In this document: positions 24,721-30,969 of the stretch, in pieces | How the letters are laid out: the number at the start of each line of letters is the position of its first letter | How positions within the stretch are numbered: position 1 is the first letter of the stretch | Source: Andeanibacterium sp036384795 | Lineage (GTDB): Bacteria; Pseudomonadota; Alphaproteobacteria; Sphingomonadales; Sphingomonadaceae | Direction of reading: 5' to 3' | DNA: 37,683 bases | Assembly (NCBI GenBank): GCA_036384795.1 | Contig: DASVLP010000069.1 | Location: forward strand, 1 to 37,683 | Notes under the pieces: model-generated | The model's database searches: none | What the model was told of the DNA's origin: nothing | The model's input: the letters and a program-made list of their open reading frames with translations, nothing else | Program-made: the position numbers and the translations under genes

Positions 24721-25566
24721 ATGTATTTGCGTTTCACCACGCCCGGCGTGGTCACGCGGGCGCGCGTGGCCCCGGGGCCGTTCCGCGCCGCATACGAATT
24801 GTGGCGTTCAGGAGACATGCGCGATCCGGTCGTTCACGCGATCGGGCACGAGATCGACTGGTTCAACCAGTGGCTGCCGGTCCCGAGCCGGTTCGACGTC
24901 GAGTCGAAGAGCCGCCGCTGGCGAGACGGCGTCTGCTGGTTCCGCGACGACGCGCGCGAGATGGTGGCGCACGCCTATGCCCTCGCCGCGCTGATCGAGG
25001 ACTGCGGCGTGCCGACCGAGCGGATCTGGACCCGCGATCCGGGCCAGGTCCTCTACCGCGACCCGTTCCAGGTGGTCGCCAAGCCCGAGCGCCGCATGCT
25101 CGCAATGAGGCGGCGCTCGCCCCGGCGGGTTTCCAGGCCGATGGCCCGGAGGCTCGCCGGGCATTCATGCTCACCGGTTGTCCAACTGCGCCCGCACCGC
25201 GGCGAGGCCGAGGCGGGTGATGCGGTAGGGCTGGCCGCCGTGGCTGGCGATCAGCCCGCGCCGCTTCAGCCGGCGGAACAGGCCGAGCGTGCAATCGGCG
25301 AGGCGATGCCCGTCGCGGGTGAAGCAGTCGGCGGCGACGATCCGCCCGGCCTCGTCGCGCAGATGGCGGACCACGCCGCCCTGCGCCAGCGCGTGAAGCA
25401 CGCGCTGCTCGTATCTGGAAATGTTCACTGGGATTGGCCCCTGCTGGCGTGCAGATGCGCACGGCCGCGCCACATTCAGTGGCGGGCGGGCGCGCGGCTG
25501 ACGAGGGGCACGGCCCCTCATCGGCTCAGCGGGCGGCAATCTCCTGCATATTCGCTCCGGGTGTGA
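24721..25566 (+). CDS. hypothetical protein with doubtful 3' half
   Basis: The frame is open for 281 codons, but only the first ~128 (to about 25110) look like a protein: MYLRFTTPGVVTRARVAPG, AIGHEIDWFNQWLPVPSRF, GVCWFRDDAREMVAHAYALA, RDPGQVLYRDPFQVVAKPE. It is not a family I can name. Beyond that the frame becomes Arg/Ser/Pro-rich and runs over the entire opposite-strand yjhX gene, so the true end lies before ~25170. A neighbouring frame gives a more protein-like continuation (NEAALAPAGFQADGPEARRAF), which suggests a frameshift near 25100. Confidence 0.55.
   Translation: MYLRFTTPGVVTRARVAPGPFRAAYELWRSGDMRDPVVHAIGHEIDWFNQWLPVPSRFDVESKSRRWRDGVCWFRDDAREMVAHAYALAALIEDCGVPTERIWTRDPGQVLYRDPFQVVAKPERRMLAMRRRSPRRVSRPMARRLAGHSCSPVVQLRPHRGEAEAGDAVGLAAVAGDQPAPLQPAEQAERAIGEAMPVAGEAVGGDDPPGLVAQMADHAALRQRVKHALLVSGNVHWDWPLLACRCARPRHIQWRAGARLTRGTAPHRLSGRQSPAYSLRV
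25171..25428 (-). CDS. yjhX: YjhX family (UPF0386) toxin-like protein
   Basis: 85 residues, exactly the family length, with the family frame from NISRYEQRVLHALAQGG through DEAGRIVAADC and LADCTLGLFRRLKRRGLI to GQPYRITRLGLAAVRAQLDNR. The architecture is winged-helix-like. YjhX in E. coli is described as the toxin of a pair with the GNAT acetyltransferase YjhQ, with topoisomerase as the proposed target; no YjhQ-like gene is visible in this window. The GTG at 25428 was chosen because similarity begins there; AGGGG is ~9 nt upstream. Confidence 0.88.
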   Translation of the reverse strand: MNISRYEQRVLHALAQGGVVRHLRDEAGRIVAADCFTRDGHRLADCTLGLFRRLKRRGLIASHGGQPYRITRLGLAAVRAQLDNR

Positions 25567-25642
25567 AGTGAGGCATGGCTAGAAGGACATCACACCACGT
25601 GTCAACGTCAGGAAACCCAAATCTGTTTTCGGCGATTGTTAG

Positions 25643-25665
25643 AAACCTAGACACTATTTAGGTTT
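25643..25665. promoter_or_regulatory. inverted repeat upstream of DUF4160-DUF2442 pair
   Basis: AAACCTA (25643-25649) and TAGGTTT (25659-25665) are perfect 7-bp arms separated by 9 bp, 17 bp before the DUF4160 start in locally A/T-rich DNA. An operator for autoregulation of the downstream pair is the natural reading. No convincing -35/-10 pair with normal spacing was found. Confidence 0.5.
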
Positions 25666-25682
25666 TAATGTATGGGTAGCCG

Positions 25683-25931
25683 ATGGCGACTGTCTTCACG
25701 AGCGAGCGCCGGTATCAGGTCCGGGTATATTCCAACGACCACCCGCCGGCGCACGTTCATGCGGTCGGTAAGGGTCTCGATGCCCGCTTCAAGCTCAACT
25801 GTCCGGAAGGCCCGGTTGAACTTTGGGACTTCGCGGGGCCGTGGAGGTCACCGGACTTGAATGAACTCGGCGTGGAGATCGCCGAAAAGCTCGGCGCATG
25901 TTGCGAGAAGTGGAGTGAGATTCATGGCTAA
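25683..25931 (+). CDS. DUF4160 domain protein
   Basis: 82 residues spanning a whole DUF4160: RRYQVRVYSNDHPPAHVHAVGKGLDARF, with the conserved DHPPAHVH motif, then ELWDFAGPW and a C-terminal helix. The function is unestablished. It overlaps the DUF2442 gene by 8 nt (ATGGCTAA), the tight arrangement typical of toxin-antitoxin pairs; DUF4160 and DUF2442 genes frequently co-occur, which is why such a role has been suspected. An inverted repeat lies just upstream. Confidence 0.85.
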   Translation: MATVFTSERRYQVRVYSNDHPPAHVHAVGKGLDARFKLNCPEGPVELWDFAGPWRSPDLNELGVEIAEKLGACCEKWSEIHG

Positions 25932-26322
25932 GTTTCAGAAGATCGATGAGCGTGCATTCGATCGCCTCGCTGCGCGTGCCGAGAAATCTCAAACTCCGTT
26001 TGCAACCGAAGCGCGGTTCGACCGCCGCAGCCACAAGGTGAAGCTGACACTTAATACCGGCGTTGAGCTGGCATTCGATGCCCGCCTGGCGCACGGATTG
26101 GCCGAAGCCACCGATGAAGACCTGGCAAGCATCGAACTTCAGGGTGCTGGGAGCGCGATCCATTTTGCGCGCCTCGATGCGGATTTCTCCGTTTCGCGTC
26201 TGTTGGAGGGATTTCTAGGGCCTCTGGATTGGACCCGTAAGGAAGCCAGAGCCGCCGCATCCCGCGCAAATGGCAAGCTAGGTGGCCGTCCGCGTAAGAC
26301 GCCCGCCAAAGCGGCTGCCTGA
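25924..26322 (+). CDS. DUF2442 domain protein
   Basis: 132 residues. Residues ~25-95 form a DUF2442-like domain (ATEARFDRRSHKVKLTLNTGVELAFDARLAHGLAEATDEDLASIEL). The C-terminus adds a basic Ala/Arg/Lys segment (KEARAAASRANGKLGGRPRKTPAK) with a GRPRK, AT-hook-like motif that could contact DNA. The ATG at 25924 overlaps the DUF4160 stop, so translation is coupled. If the pair is a toxin-antitoxin system, this member with the DNA-binding tail would be the more natural antitoxin/autoregulator; that is inference. Confidence 0.85.
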   Translation: MAKFQKIDERAFDRLAARAEKSQTPFATEARFDRRSHKVKLTLNTGVELAFDARLAHGLAEATDEDLASIELQGAGSAIHFARLDADFSVSRLLEGFLGPLDWTRKEARAAASRANGKLGGRPRKTPAKAAA

Positions 26323-26362
26323 AGCCCGGCCGGTTGCGGCGGGGGGGGGCCGAGCGGCGGGA

Positions 26363-26632
26363 CTAAGGTGAGCTAGAGACCCGATCGGCCCGCGCGAACA
26401 CCTTGCGGCACAGTTCGACGAACTCGCCCTGCGTCAGGTCGCTCTTCGCATCGTTGGTGCGCCAACTGCAGATCACGAAGCCGTAGCGGCCCGCCTCGCC
26501 GGGAATATGATCGACCGTGGGCAGCGCCGCGAAGCCCAGCTTGTACGCCGTCCGCCCGGCGCGGGATGCCTCGTTCGAATATGTGCTGACCAGCGACCAG
26601 TCGAGCGGATCGTCATCCTCCGCATCCGTCAT
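26363..26632 (-). CDS. small hypothetical protein downstream of the HEPN gene
   Basis: 89 residues, beginning MTDAEDDDPLDWSLVSTY, soluble, with YGFVICSWRTNDAKSDLTQGEFVELCRKVFARAD near the end. No family is recognised. The ATG at 26632 has no ribosome site; a TTG at 26713 overlapping the HEPN-gene stop (TTGA) would add 27 residues and couple the genes. Its G+C is higher than that of the two genes upstream. A run of nine G lies in the short gap to the convergent DUF2442 gene (26341-26349). Confidence 0.5.
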   Translation of the reverse strand: MTDAEDDDPLDWSLVSTYSNEASRAGRTAYKLGFAALPTVDHIPGEAGRYGFVICSWRTNDAKSDLTQGEFVELCRKVFARADRVSSSP

Positions 26633-26709
26633 GGGCGCAGGATGAGGAGGCGGAGCGAATTTGGGTATTCCCCCTGATCCAAATCCGGCTGTTGCGACGG
26701 CTACGCGGC

Positions 26710-27261
26710 TCAAAGCGCGAATCCAGGGTACTTCTTTTCAATCTTTGAAAGCCGCGCGAAAAGCTCGCTTATGTATCCGAGCGTCTGATTGAGGTCTGGG
26801 AAGTATGCGGTCGGATGCGCGCATTCGTTCCTTCTGGATAGCAAACCAATCAGCGCCTTTTGGTCTGCCTTTCCAATTATGCCTGCTGGCTTGAGGGCCT
26901 CGATAATTTGGTGCTCCGAAAAGTTTTCGGTCAATTCCTCTCGGGTCGCAAAGATCCAACCCGTTCGGATTTGTTTCAGCGTGTAGAATGAATCCGATTC
27001 AAATAACCGAAGGATGCAGTCAAAGAAACCGCACCACGCCATGACATGCGCCGCCCTGTATACTTGAAGTTCAACGCATCGCAGGGATTGACGAAAGAGC
27101 TCGTCTTCTTGAATGTTGAGCGACTTGAGTTGATGATAGCTACTGTCGAGAGAAAGACGTCGAATCGACGAGCTCTCAACGAGAGACAATATGCCGATTG
27201 CTTCTGCGTGAAACCTTCCAAGTTTCTCCACCCATGTCGCAATCGGATGATCGTCATTCAT
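26710..27261 (-). CDS. HEPN-motif protein, candidate RNase toxin
   Basis: 183 residues, mainly helical. Near the C-terminus RRNECAHP gives R144-N145-x3-H149, the Rx4-6H motif with a polar residue after Arg that defines HEPN ribonucleases. The following stretch (TAYFPDLNQTLGYISELF) matches the last helix of that fold. The rest, including ELQVYRAAHVMAWCGFFDCIL, fits the long helices of a HEPN bundle. I cannot assign a named subfamily. The ATG overlaps the DUF5343 stop by 8 nt (ATGAATGA) without its own good ribosome site, so its synthesis depends on the upstream gene. G+C is clearly below that of the flanking housekeeping genes. Confidence 0.75.
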   Translation of the reverse strand: MNDDHPIATWVEKLGRFHAEAIGILSLVESSSIRRLSLDSSYHQLKSLNIQEDELFRQSLRCVELQVYRAAHVMAWCGFFDCILRLFESDSFYTLKQIRTGWIFATREELTENFSEHQIIEALKPAGIIGKADQKALIGLLSRRNECAHPTAYFPDLNQTLGYISELFARLSKIEKKYPGFAL

Positions 27262-27865
27262 TGGTAAGCAGGTGTTTCTTCATAGCCTTGAAGAACGCAT
27301 CGTAGACGTCCCCGGTAGCGTCGGCGGGCAACGAGAGTTCAACATTGAGGTTCACGGTCATACCGTTCGCGCCGGAGACCGTCGTCGAAATCGGGCGACC
27401 TCCCGGGGTCGCCAGCGCCGCTGCCGCTTCGTGCGCGGGAGCGGGCGGCACCTCCGTTGCATCGGAAAAATCACCGTATTGAGCTAACGCTTTGAAGGTC
27501 CCGACCATCTGCTTCACTGCGGAGTCGCCCACGGTGGTCTTCGCCTTGAAGAAATTCGTTAGTGCCTCTGCATCTTTCCGTTCTGCGTCAGGAAATGTTT
27601 GGAACAGGGCTTGGTAGCCGGTACGTACCCCTGACGCGGCGGCCTTCTCCGGTGCCGTCCTTGCTTGGCGCCACAGGTCTGTCGGGGCGCCAGACGAGTC
27701 CAAGAATTGGATGAATTTGAGGACACCGACAATGGGGCGGTCGTTGCTGCTCTTATAGCCCCAGATAGGCAACTCTTTCGTCGTAAACTTGTCCGGCACT
27801 CCGTGCTTGCCGATTGACTTAATTAAATCGATCAAGTTGCCTGTGTTTTGCGTGTACGGGAACAT
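27254..27865 (-). CDS. DUF5343 domain protein, candidate regulator/antitoxin
   Basis: 203 residues from the ATG at 27865. Residues ~1-135 are DUF5343: FPYTQNTGNLIDLIKSIGKHGVPDKFT, GYKSSNDRPIVGVLKFIQFLDSSG, PTDLWRQAR, FPDAERKDAEALTNFFKAKT. This reads as a winged-helix-like, probably DNA-binding unit. An Ala/Pro linker leads to a C-terminal strand-and-helix module (GMTVNLNVELSLPADAT, VYDAFFKAMKKHLL). A start at 27904 is possible, but similarity begins at MFPYTQN. The Shine-Dalgarno GGAGG sits in the right arm of a perfect palindrome. It is coupled to the HEPN gene. Confidence 0.85.
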   Translation of the reverse strand: MFPYTQNTGNLIDLIKSIGKHGVPDKFTTKELPIWGYKSSNDRPIVGVLKFIQFLDSSGAPTDLWRQARTAPEKAAASGVRTGYQALFQTFPDAERKDAEALTNFFKAKTTVGDSAVKQMVGTFKALAQYGDFSDATEVPPAPAHEAAAALATPGGRPISTTVSGANGMTVNLNVELSLPADATGDVYDAFFKAMKKHLLTNE

Positions 27866-27872
27866 GGCTCCG

Positions 27873-27891
27873 ATTCCTCCATGGGAGGAAT
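27873..27891. promoter_or_regulatory. 19-bp palindrome covering the DUF5343 ribosome site
   Basis: ATTCCTCC (27873-27880) and GGAGGAAT (27884-27891) are perfect 8-bp arms around 3 bp. In the minus-strand transcript CCTCC would pair with the Shine-Dalgarno GGAGG just before the ATG. A second repeat, GAATG-AGAA-CATTC, lies at 27893-27906. Either an operator bound by the DUF5343 product or a translation-blocking hairpin would fit. Confidence 0.6.
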
Positions 27892-27967
27892 GGAATGAGA
27901 ACATTCAGAAGAGTCAAACTTGATCGACTGATTGGAGGTCAGTTATCCACAGACGGTAAGGTCGGTC

Positions 27968-28213
27968 TTACTCTTTGAGATGCCAAATTCCGCGTGGGGG
28001 ACCGCGATCAATCTTTCCAGCTTTGTCTAAGGCCTCGCCGGCCCATCGAAGTTCATACTGCTATACGTAAAAGAAGTCTCCTGAGGCGCGCAAGTCCGCT
28101 TCATAATGTGCCCAGACAAACTTATTTATTTCGCGCAACGGTGCCGAACCACCCTGATTGCGTATAGCCTCGAGAACTAGTGGTTCCAGACCTTGGCGAG
28201 TAAGCACGCTCAC
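27968..28213 (-). pseudogene. winged-helix protein remnant with in-frame amber codon
   Basis: Reading from GTG 28213 gives 50 protein-like codons (LEPLVLEAIRNQGGSAPLRE, INKFVWAHYEADLRASGDFF), a TAG at 28061-28063, then 30 more in the same frame (QYELRWAGEALDKAGKI, DRGPPRGIWHLKE) before TAA at 27968. The pattern of two helices, then a recognition helix and a GxW wing, is like the winged helix at the N-terminus of Mrr-type restriction proteins. GTG overlaps the nrdB stop (GTGA). One nonsense change is enough to explain it; a sequencing error or a split gene is possible. This accounts for the otherwise empty gap between nrdB and DUF5343. Confidence 0.55.
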
Positions 28214-29283
28214 TCCGCCGCCTGCACCCCCGGCGCGCCACCAGCATCATCCCCAAACAACCCCGGCCCATCCGCCTCGCCCTCGTCCTCCTCGTTCGCG
28301 GCCTTGGCCTTGCGGCGCTGGTCGAAGCTCGACCATACGTCCTGCCAGTTGCCGCGGGTCGCGGCCTTCGAATATTCGGTCGCGCGGGTTTCGAAGAAGT
28401 TGGCGTGCTCCACCCCGTTGAGCAGCGGGGCGAGCCAGGGGAGCGGGTGGTCGTCGACCATGTAGATCGCCGGCAGGCCGAGCTGGCCGAGGCGCCAGTC
28501 GGCGATGTAGCGGATGTACTTCTTGATCTCTTTCGCGGTCATCCCGGGCACCGGGCCCATCTCGAACGCGAGGTCGATGAACGCATCCTCCAGCCGCACC
28601 GTCTTCTGGCAGCAGTCGATGATGTCTTCCTTCACCGCGCGGGTCAGGCAGTTGCGCTCGGCGCAGAACGCGTGGAACAATTTGGTGATGCCTTCGCAGT
28701 GCAGGCTCTCGTCGCGGACCGACCAGCTGACGATCTGGCCCATGCCCTTCATCTTGTTGAAGCGCGGGAAGTTCATCAGCATCGCGAAGCTGGCGAACAA
28801 TTGCAGGCCTTCGGTGAAGCCGCCGAACATCGCCAGGGTGCGGGCGATGTCCTCGTCCGAATCGACGCCGAACTGCTGCAGGTAATCGTGCTTGGCGCGC
28901 ATCTCGTCATATTCGAGGAAGGCGCTGTACTCGCTCTCGGGCATGCCGATCGTGTCGAGCAGGTGGCTGTAGGCGGCGATGTGCACTGTCTCCATGTTGG
29001 AGAACGCGGTCAGCATCATCTTGATCTCGGTCGGCTTGAACACCCGGCCGTACTTGTCGTGATAGCAATCCTGCACCTCGACGTCGGCCTGGGTGAAGAA
29101 ACGGAAGATCTGGGTGAGCAGGTTGCGCTCATGCTCGGAGATCTTCTGCGCCCAGTCGCGGCAGTCTTCGCCCAGCGGCACTTCCTCGGGCATCCAGTGG
29201 ATCTGCTGCTGGCGCTTCCAGAATTCGTAGGCCCACGGATATTCGAAGGGCTTGTAGGTCTTGCGGGCTTCGAGCAACGACAT
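28210..29283 (-). CDS. nrdB: class Ia ribonucleotide reductase, beta subunit
   Basis: 357 residues, the diiron-tyrosyl radical subunit. Ligands are visible: METVH (Glu98, His101), the radical Tyr105 four residues on (AAYSHL), GFTEGLQLFASF, and DESLHCEG (Glu, His). The C-terminal acidic tail (EDEGEADGPGLFG...) would bind NrdA. No N-terminal ATP-cone is present. ATG 29283 has GGAGA 7 nt upstream. It is not next to nrdA: 1.7 kb with three small genes separates them, so it has its own promoter. The divergent gap to 29515 shows no clear NrdR box. Its stop abuts the winged-helix remnant. Confidence 0.96.
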   Translation of the reverse strand: MSLLEARKTYKPFEYPWAYEFWKRQQQIHWMPEEVPLGEDCRDWAQKISEHERNLLTQIFRFFTQADVEVQDCYHDKYGRVFKPTEIKMMLTAFSNMETVHIAAYSHLLDTIGMPESEYSAFLEYDEMRAKHDYLQQFGVDSDEDIARTLAMFGGFTEGLQLFASFAMLMNFPRFNKMKGMGQIVSWSVRDESLHCEGITKLFHAFCAERNCLTRAVKEDIIDCCQKTVRLEDAFIDLAFEMGPVPGMTAKEIKKYIRYIADWRLGQLGLPAIYMVDDHPLPWLAPLLNGVEHANFFETRATEYSKAATRGNWQDVWSSFDQRRKAKAANEEDEGEADGPGLFGDDAGGAPGVQAAE

Positions 29284-29514
29284 GTTGTGTCTCCGGGGAT
29301 TCGACTGGCGAACCTCCAACATAGGGAATCATGCCCGCGATTCGAAGGCAAGGGGAAAGGTTTAGGCGGGGATAAGCTGTGGGCGGCGTGGGCAGCTAAG
29401 GGGCGCGGGCTGGTCGCACGGCGCGCGCGGCGCGGCGCAGCGCGCGGAACCGGGGGCGCGTCTCGCGGATATTCCAGGCAACGATCCATCTTTCGACGAA
29501 AAAGGAGCGCTGCG

Positions 29515-29829
29515 ATGATCGATGCAATGCGGATAGAACCGGGAATGGAAGTGGCCGACACGAACGGCCGGCACCTCGGCACGGTCGAGCGGGTCGAGGG
29601 CGACCGGGTGGCGCTGAGCGGCGAGGGGTTCGACGACAACCTGCACCATTTCGTGCCGCTCGCCGCGGTGACCGAAGTCGGCGGCGGGCGGGTGATGGTC
29701 GAGCCGGCGACCGCGACCACCACCGAGGCGCTGGGGCACCACGACGTCGTGGTCGAGACCGACACCCCGCTGTTCGGCACCAGCGGCGTCGGCACCGGCT
29801 TCGGCGGATCGGGCCGCGGCGAATACTGA
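29515..29829 (+). CDS. DUF2171 protein, first copy
   Basis: 104 residues. The DUF2171 core is residues ~1-65 (MRIEPGMEVADTNGRHLGTVERVEGDRVALS...HHFVPLAAV), a PRC-barrel-like small beta fold, followed by a Thr/Gly-rich tail (ATTTEALGHH, TSGVGTGFGGSGRG). Strong ribosome site AAGGAG. A paralogue lies 0.8 kb away (30609). DUF2171 proteins are often stress-induced in alphaproteobacteria, but no biochemical role is known. It is divergent from nrdB and converges with the PepSY-TM gene. Confidence 0.88.
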   Translation: MIDAMRIEPGMEVADTNGRHLGTVERVEGDRVALSGEGFDDNLHHFVPLAAVTEVGGGRVMVEPATATTTEALGHHDVVVETDTPLFGTSGVGTGFGGSGRGEY

Positions 29830-29859
29830 GCGCCGCGGGCGGATCAGCCCGCCCGGCGC
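29830..29859. terminator. bidirectional terminator-like hairpin
   Basis: GCGCCG-CGGGC pairs with GCCCG-CGGCGC around a GGATCA loop with a 2-nt bulge. It lies between the stops of two convergent genes (29829 and 29864), where it could end both transcripts. No T-run is present. Confidence 0.5.
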
Positions 29860-29863
29860 GGGC

Positions 29864-30250
29864 TCACTTCCAGAACCAGCGCGGCCGCGCGCCGCGAGTG
29901 CTGCGCGCGCGCCACATCTGGACGTACATCACGAGGCCCGAGAACGCGAAGAACAGCAGCGCGAGCCCCGACAGGAAGCCGATCGCCATCCCGACCGGGC
30001 CGAACGCCTCGCCCGAGTGGAGGTGGTGCATCAGCCCGACCCAGCTGCCGCCGCCCTCGGGGCCGCCGCGCGGCAGGCACATCATGTCGGCCGGGCACCG
30101 GAACGCAGGCTCGAGCTGCGACACCGCCGCGCCGCGCGGGCGGCCCTCGCGCTCGCCGAATTCGCCGAAGTAGCTGATCACGCCGGTGGCGGCGATCCAC
30201 AGCATGAACACGGCGAAGACCAGCGCGGTCCAGCGGTGCCATTGGCGCAT
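29864..30250 (-). CDS. PepSY-associated TM helix protein
   Basis: 128 residues with two transmembrane helices: WTALVFAVFMLWIAATGVISYF after MRQWHRW, and GMAIGFLSGLALLFFAFSGLVMY near the end. The intervening periplasmic loop holds FRCPADMMCLPRGGP, a possible disulphide pair, and HHLHSGEAFG. The WHRW-ATG pattern and HLHSG motif match truncated PepSY_TM proteins, related to iron-uptake ferric reductases. AGGAG is 9 nt before the ATG. It may handle metal or haem electrons at the membrane; this is inferred from relatives. Confidence 0.82.
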   Translation of the reverse strand: MRQWHRWTALVFAVFMLWIAATGVISYFGEFGEREGRPRGAAVSQLEPAFRCPADMMCLPRGGPEGGGSWVGLMHHLHSGEAFGPVGMAIGFLSGLALLFFAFSGLVMYVQMWRARSTRGARPRWFWK

Positions 30251-30499
30251 GAGCGATTTCTCCTTGCAGGTTGCGCCTCCGGTTATGGAGCAGCGCGCGT
30301 CGCCCGCAAGCGCCAATCCCCGAGCGGCCCCGCCACGCCCCGCGATGAGGCGCGCCGGCGCTGCAACGAAGCGTGGCGCGGGCGCGGCGAAGCGCGGAAC
30401 GGCCTGCGCCGCCCGCCCGTTTGACGGGCTCTACCTGGAGGAAGACGCGCAAGTCCCCCAGGGCGCTTGAGCCCTTGTGCCGCTTTCGCAGGTGGAACG

Positions 30500-30531
30500 G
30501 GCCCCGGCGGAGCGCTTCGCTCCCCGGGGCC
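30500..30531 (+). terminator. long GC-rich hairpin in the 358-bp gap 30251-30608
   Basis: GGCCCCG pairs with CGGGGCC and, inside it, GGAGCG with CGCTCC, around loop CTT with a small internal bulge. A second small hairpin AGGGC-GCTTGA-GCCCT lies just upstream (~30460-30475). No gene is supported in this gap, so these may be processed RNA structure, dispersed repeats or insulators upstream of the second DUF2171 gene. Confidence 0.4.
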
Positions 30532-30608
30532 TTGATTTGCAACGCGCCGGGCATCCTTTTGCCGTCCGGAGCGTTGACGAGACGAACCCACCCAGCAGGA
30601 GACAAGCG

Positions 30609-30878
30609 ATGACCGATGCCAGCCAGATCAGGGAACACATGGAAGTGATCGGCGCCGACGGCGTGCACGTCGGCACCGTCGACCACGTCGAGGGCGAGCG
30701 GATCAAGCTCACCAAGAAGGATTCGGGCGCCGACGTCGAAGGCGCGCAAGGTGGCGCCCACGCCGGCCACCACCACTACATCTCGCTCGGCCTCGTCGCC
30801 GGGGTGGAAGGCGACAAAGTCCGCCTCAGCGCGACCGCCGAGAACGCGGTGACCTTCGAGGAAGAAGAAGCGGGCTAA
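30609..30878 (+). CDS. DUF2171 protein, second copy
   Basis: 89 residues and a canonical DUF2171: MTDASQIREHMEVIGADGVHVGTVDHVEGERIKLTKKD, a His-rich HAGHHHYISL, and a closing VEGDKVRLS strand. It resembles the copy at 29515 in the first 35 residues but lacks its Gly-rich tail. GGAG lies ahead of the ATG. It converges with nrdA across a repeat element. No enzymatic residue set is visible, so a binding or structural role is likely. Confidence 0.9.
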   Translation: MTDASQIREHMEVIGADGVHVGTVDHVEGERIKLTKKDSGADVEGAQGGAHAGHHHYISLGLVAGVEGDKVRLSATAENAVTFEEEEAG

Positions 30879-30886
30879 AGCGCCTC

Positions 30887-30963
30887 CGTCATCCCGGCAG
30901 GCCGGGATCGCTGGCGGACTTGCGCGAGGTTTCCAGCGGTCCCGGATCAGGTCCGGGACGACG
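30887..30963. repeat. REP-like composite palindrome
   Basis: Three nested or adjacent stems lie between the convergent DUF2171 and nrdA genes: ATCCCGGC-AG-GCCGGGAT (30891-30908), CGCTGG...CCAGCG (30909-30937) and TCCCGGA-TCAGG-TCCGGGA (30940-30958), framed by CGTC and GACG. This is the look of a sphingomonad repetitive extragenic palindrome; it may also terminate both transcripts. Confidence 0.6.
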
Positions 30964-30969
30964 AGGCAT

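Noticed and set aside
26341..26349. Run of nine G as a phase-variation tract
   Set aside because: It lies between two convergent stops, not inside a gene or between promoter elements; at most a slippage or assembly hazard.
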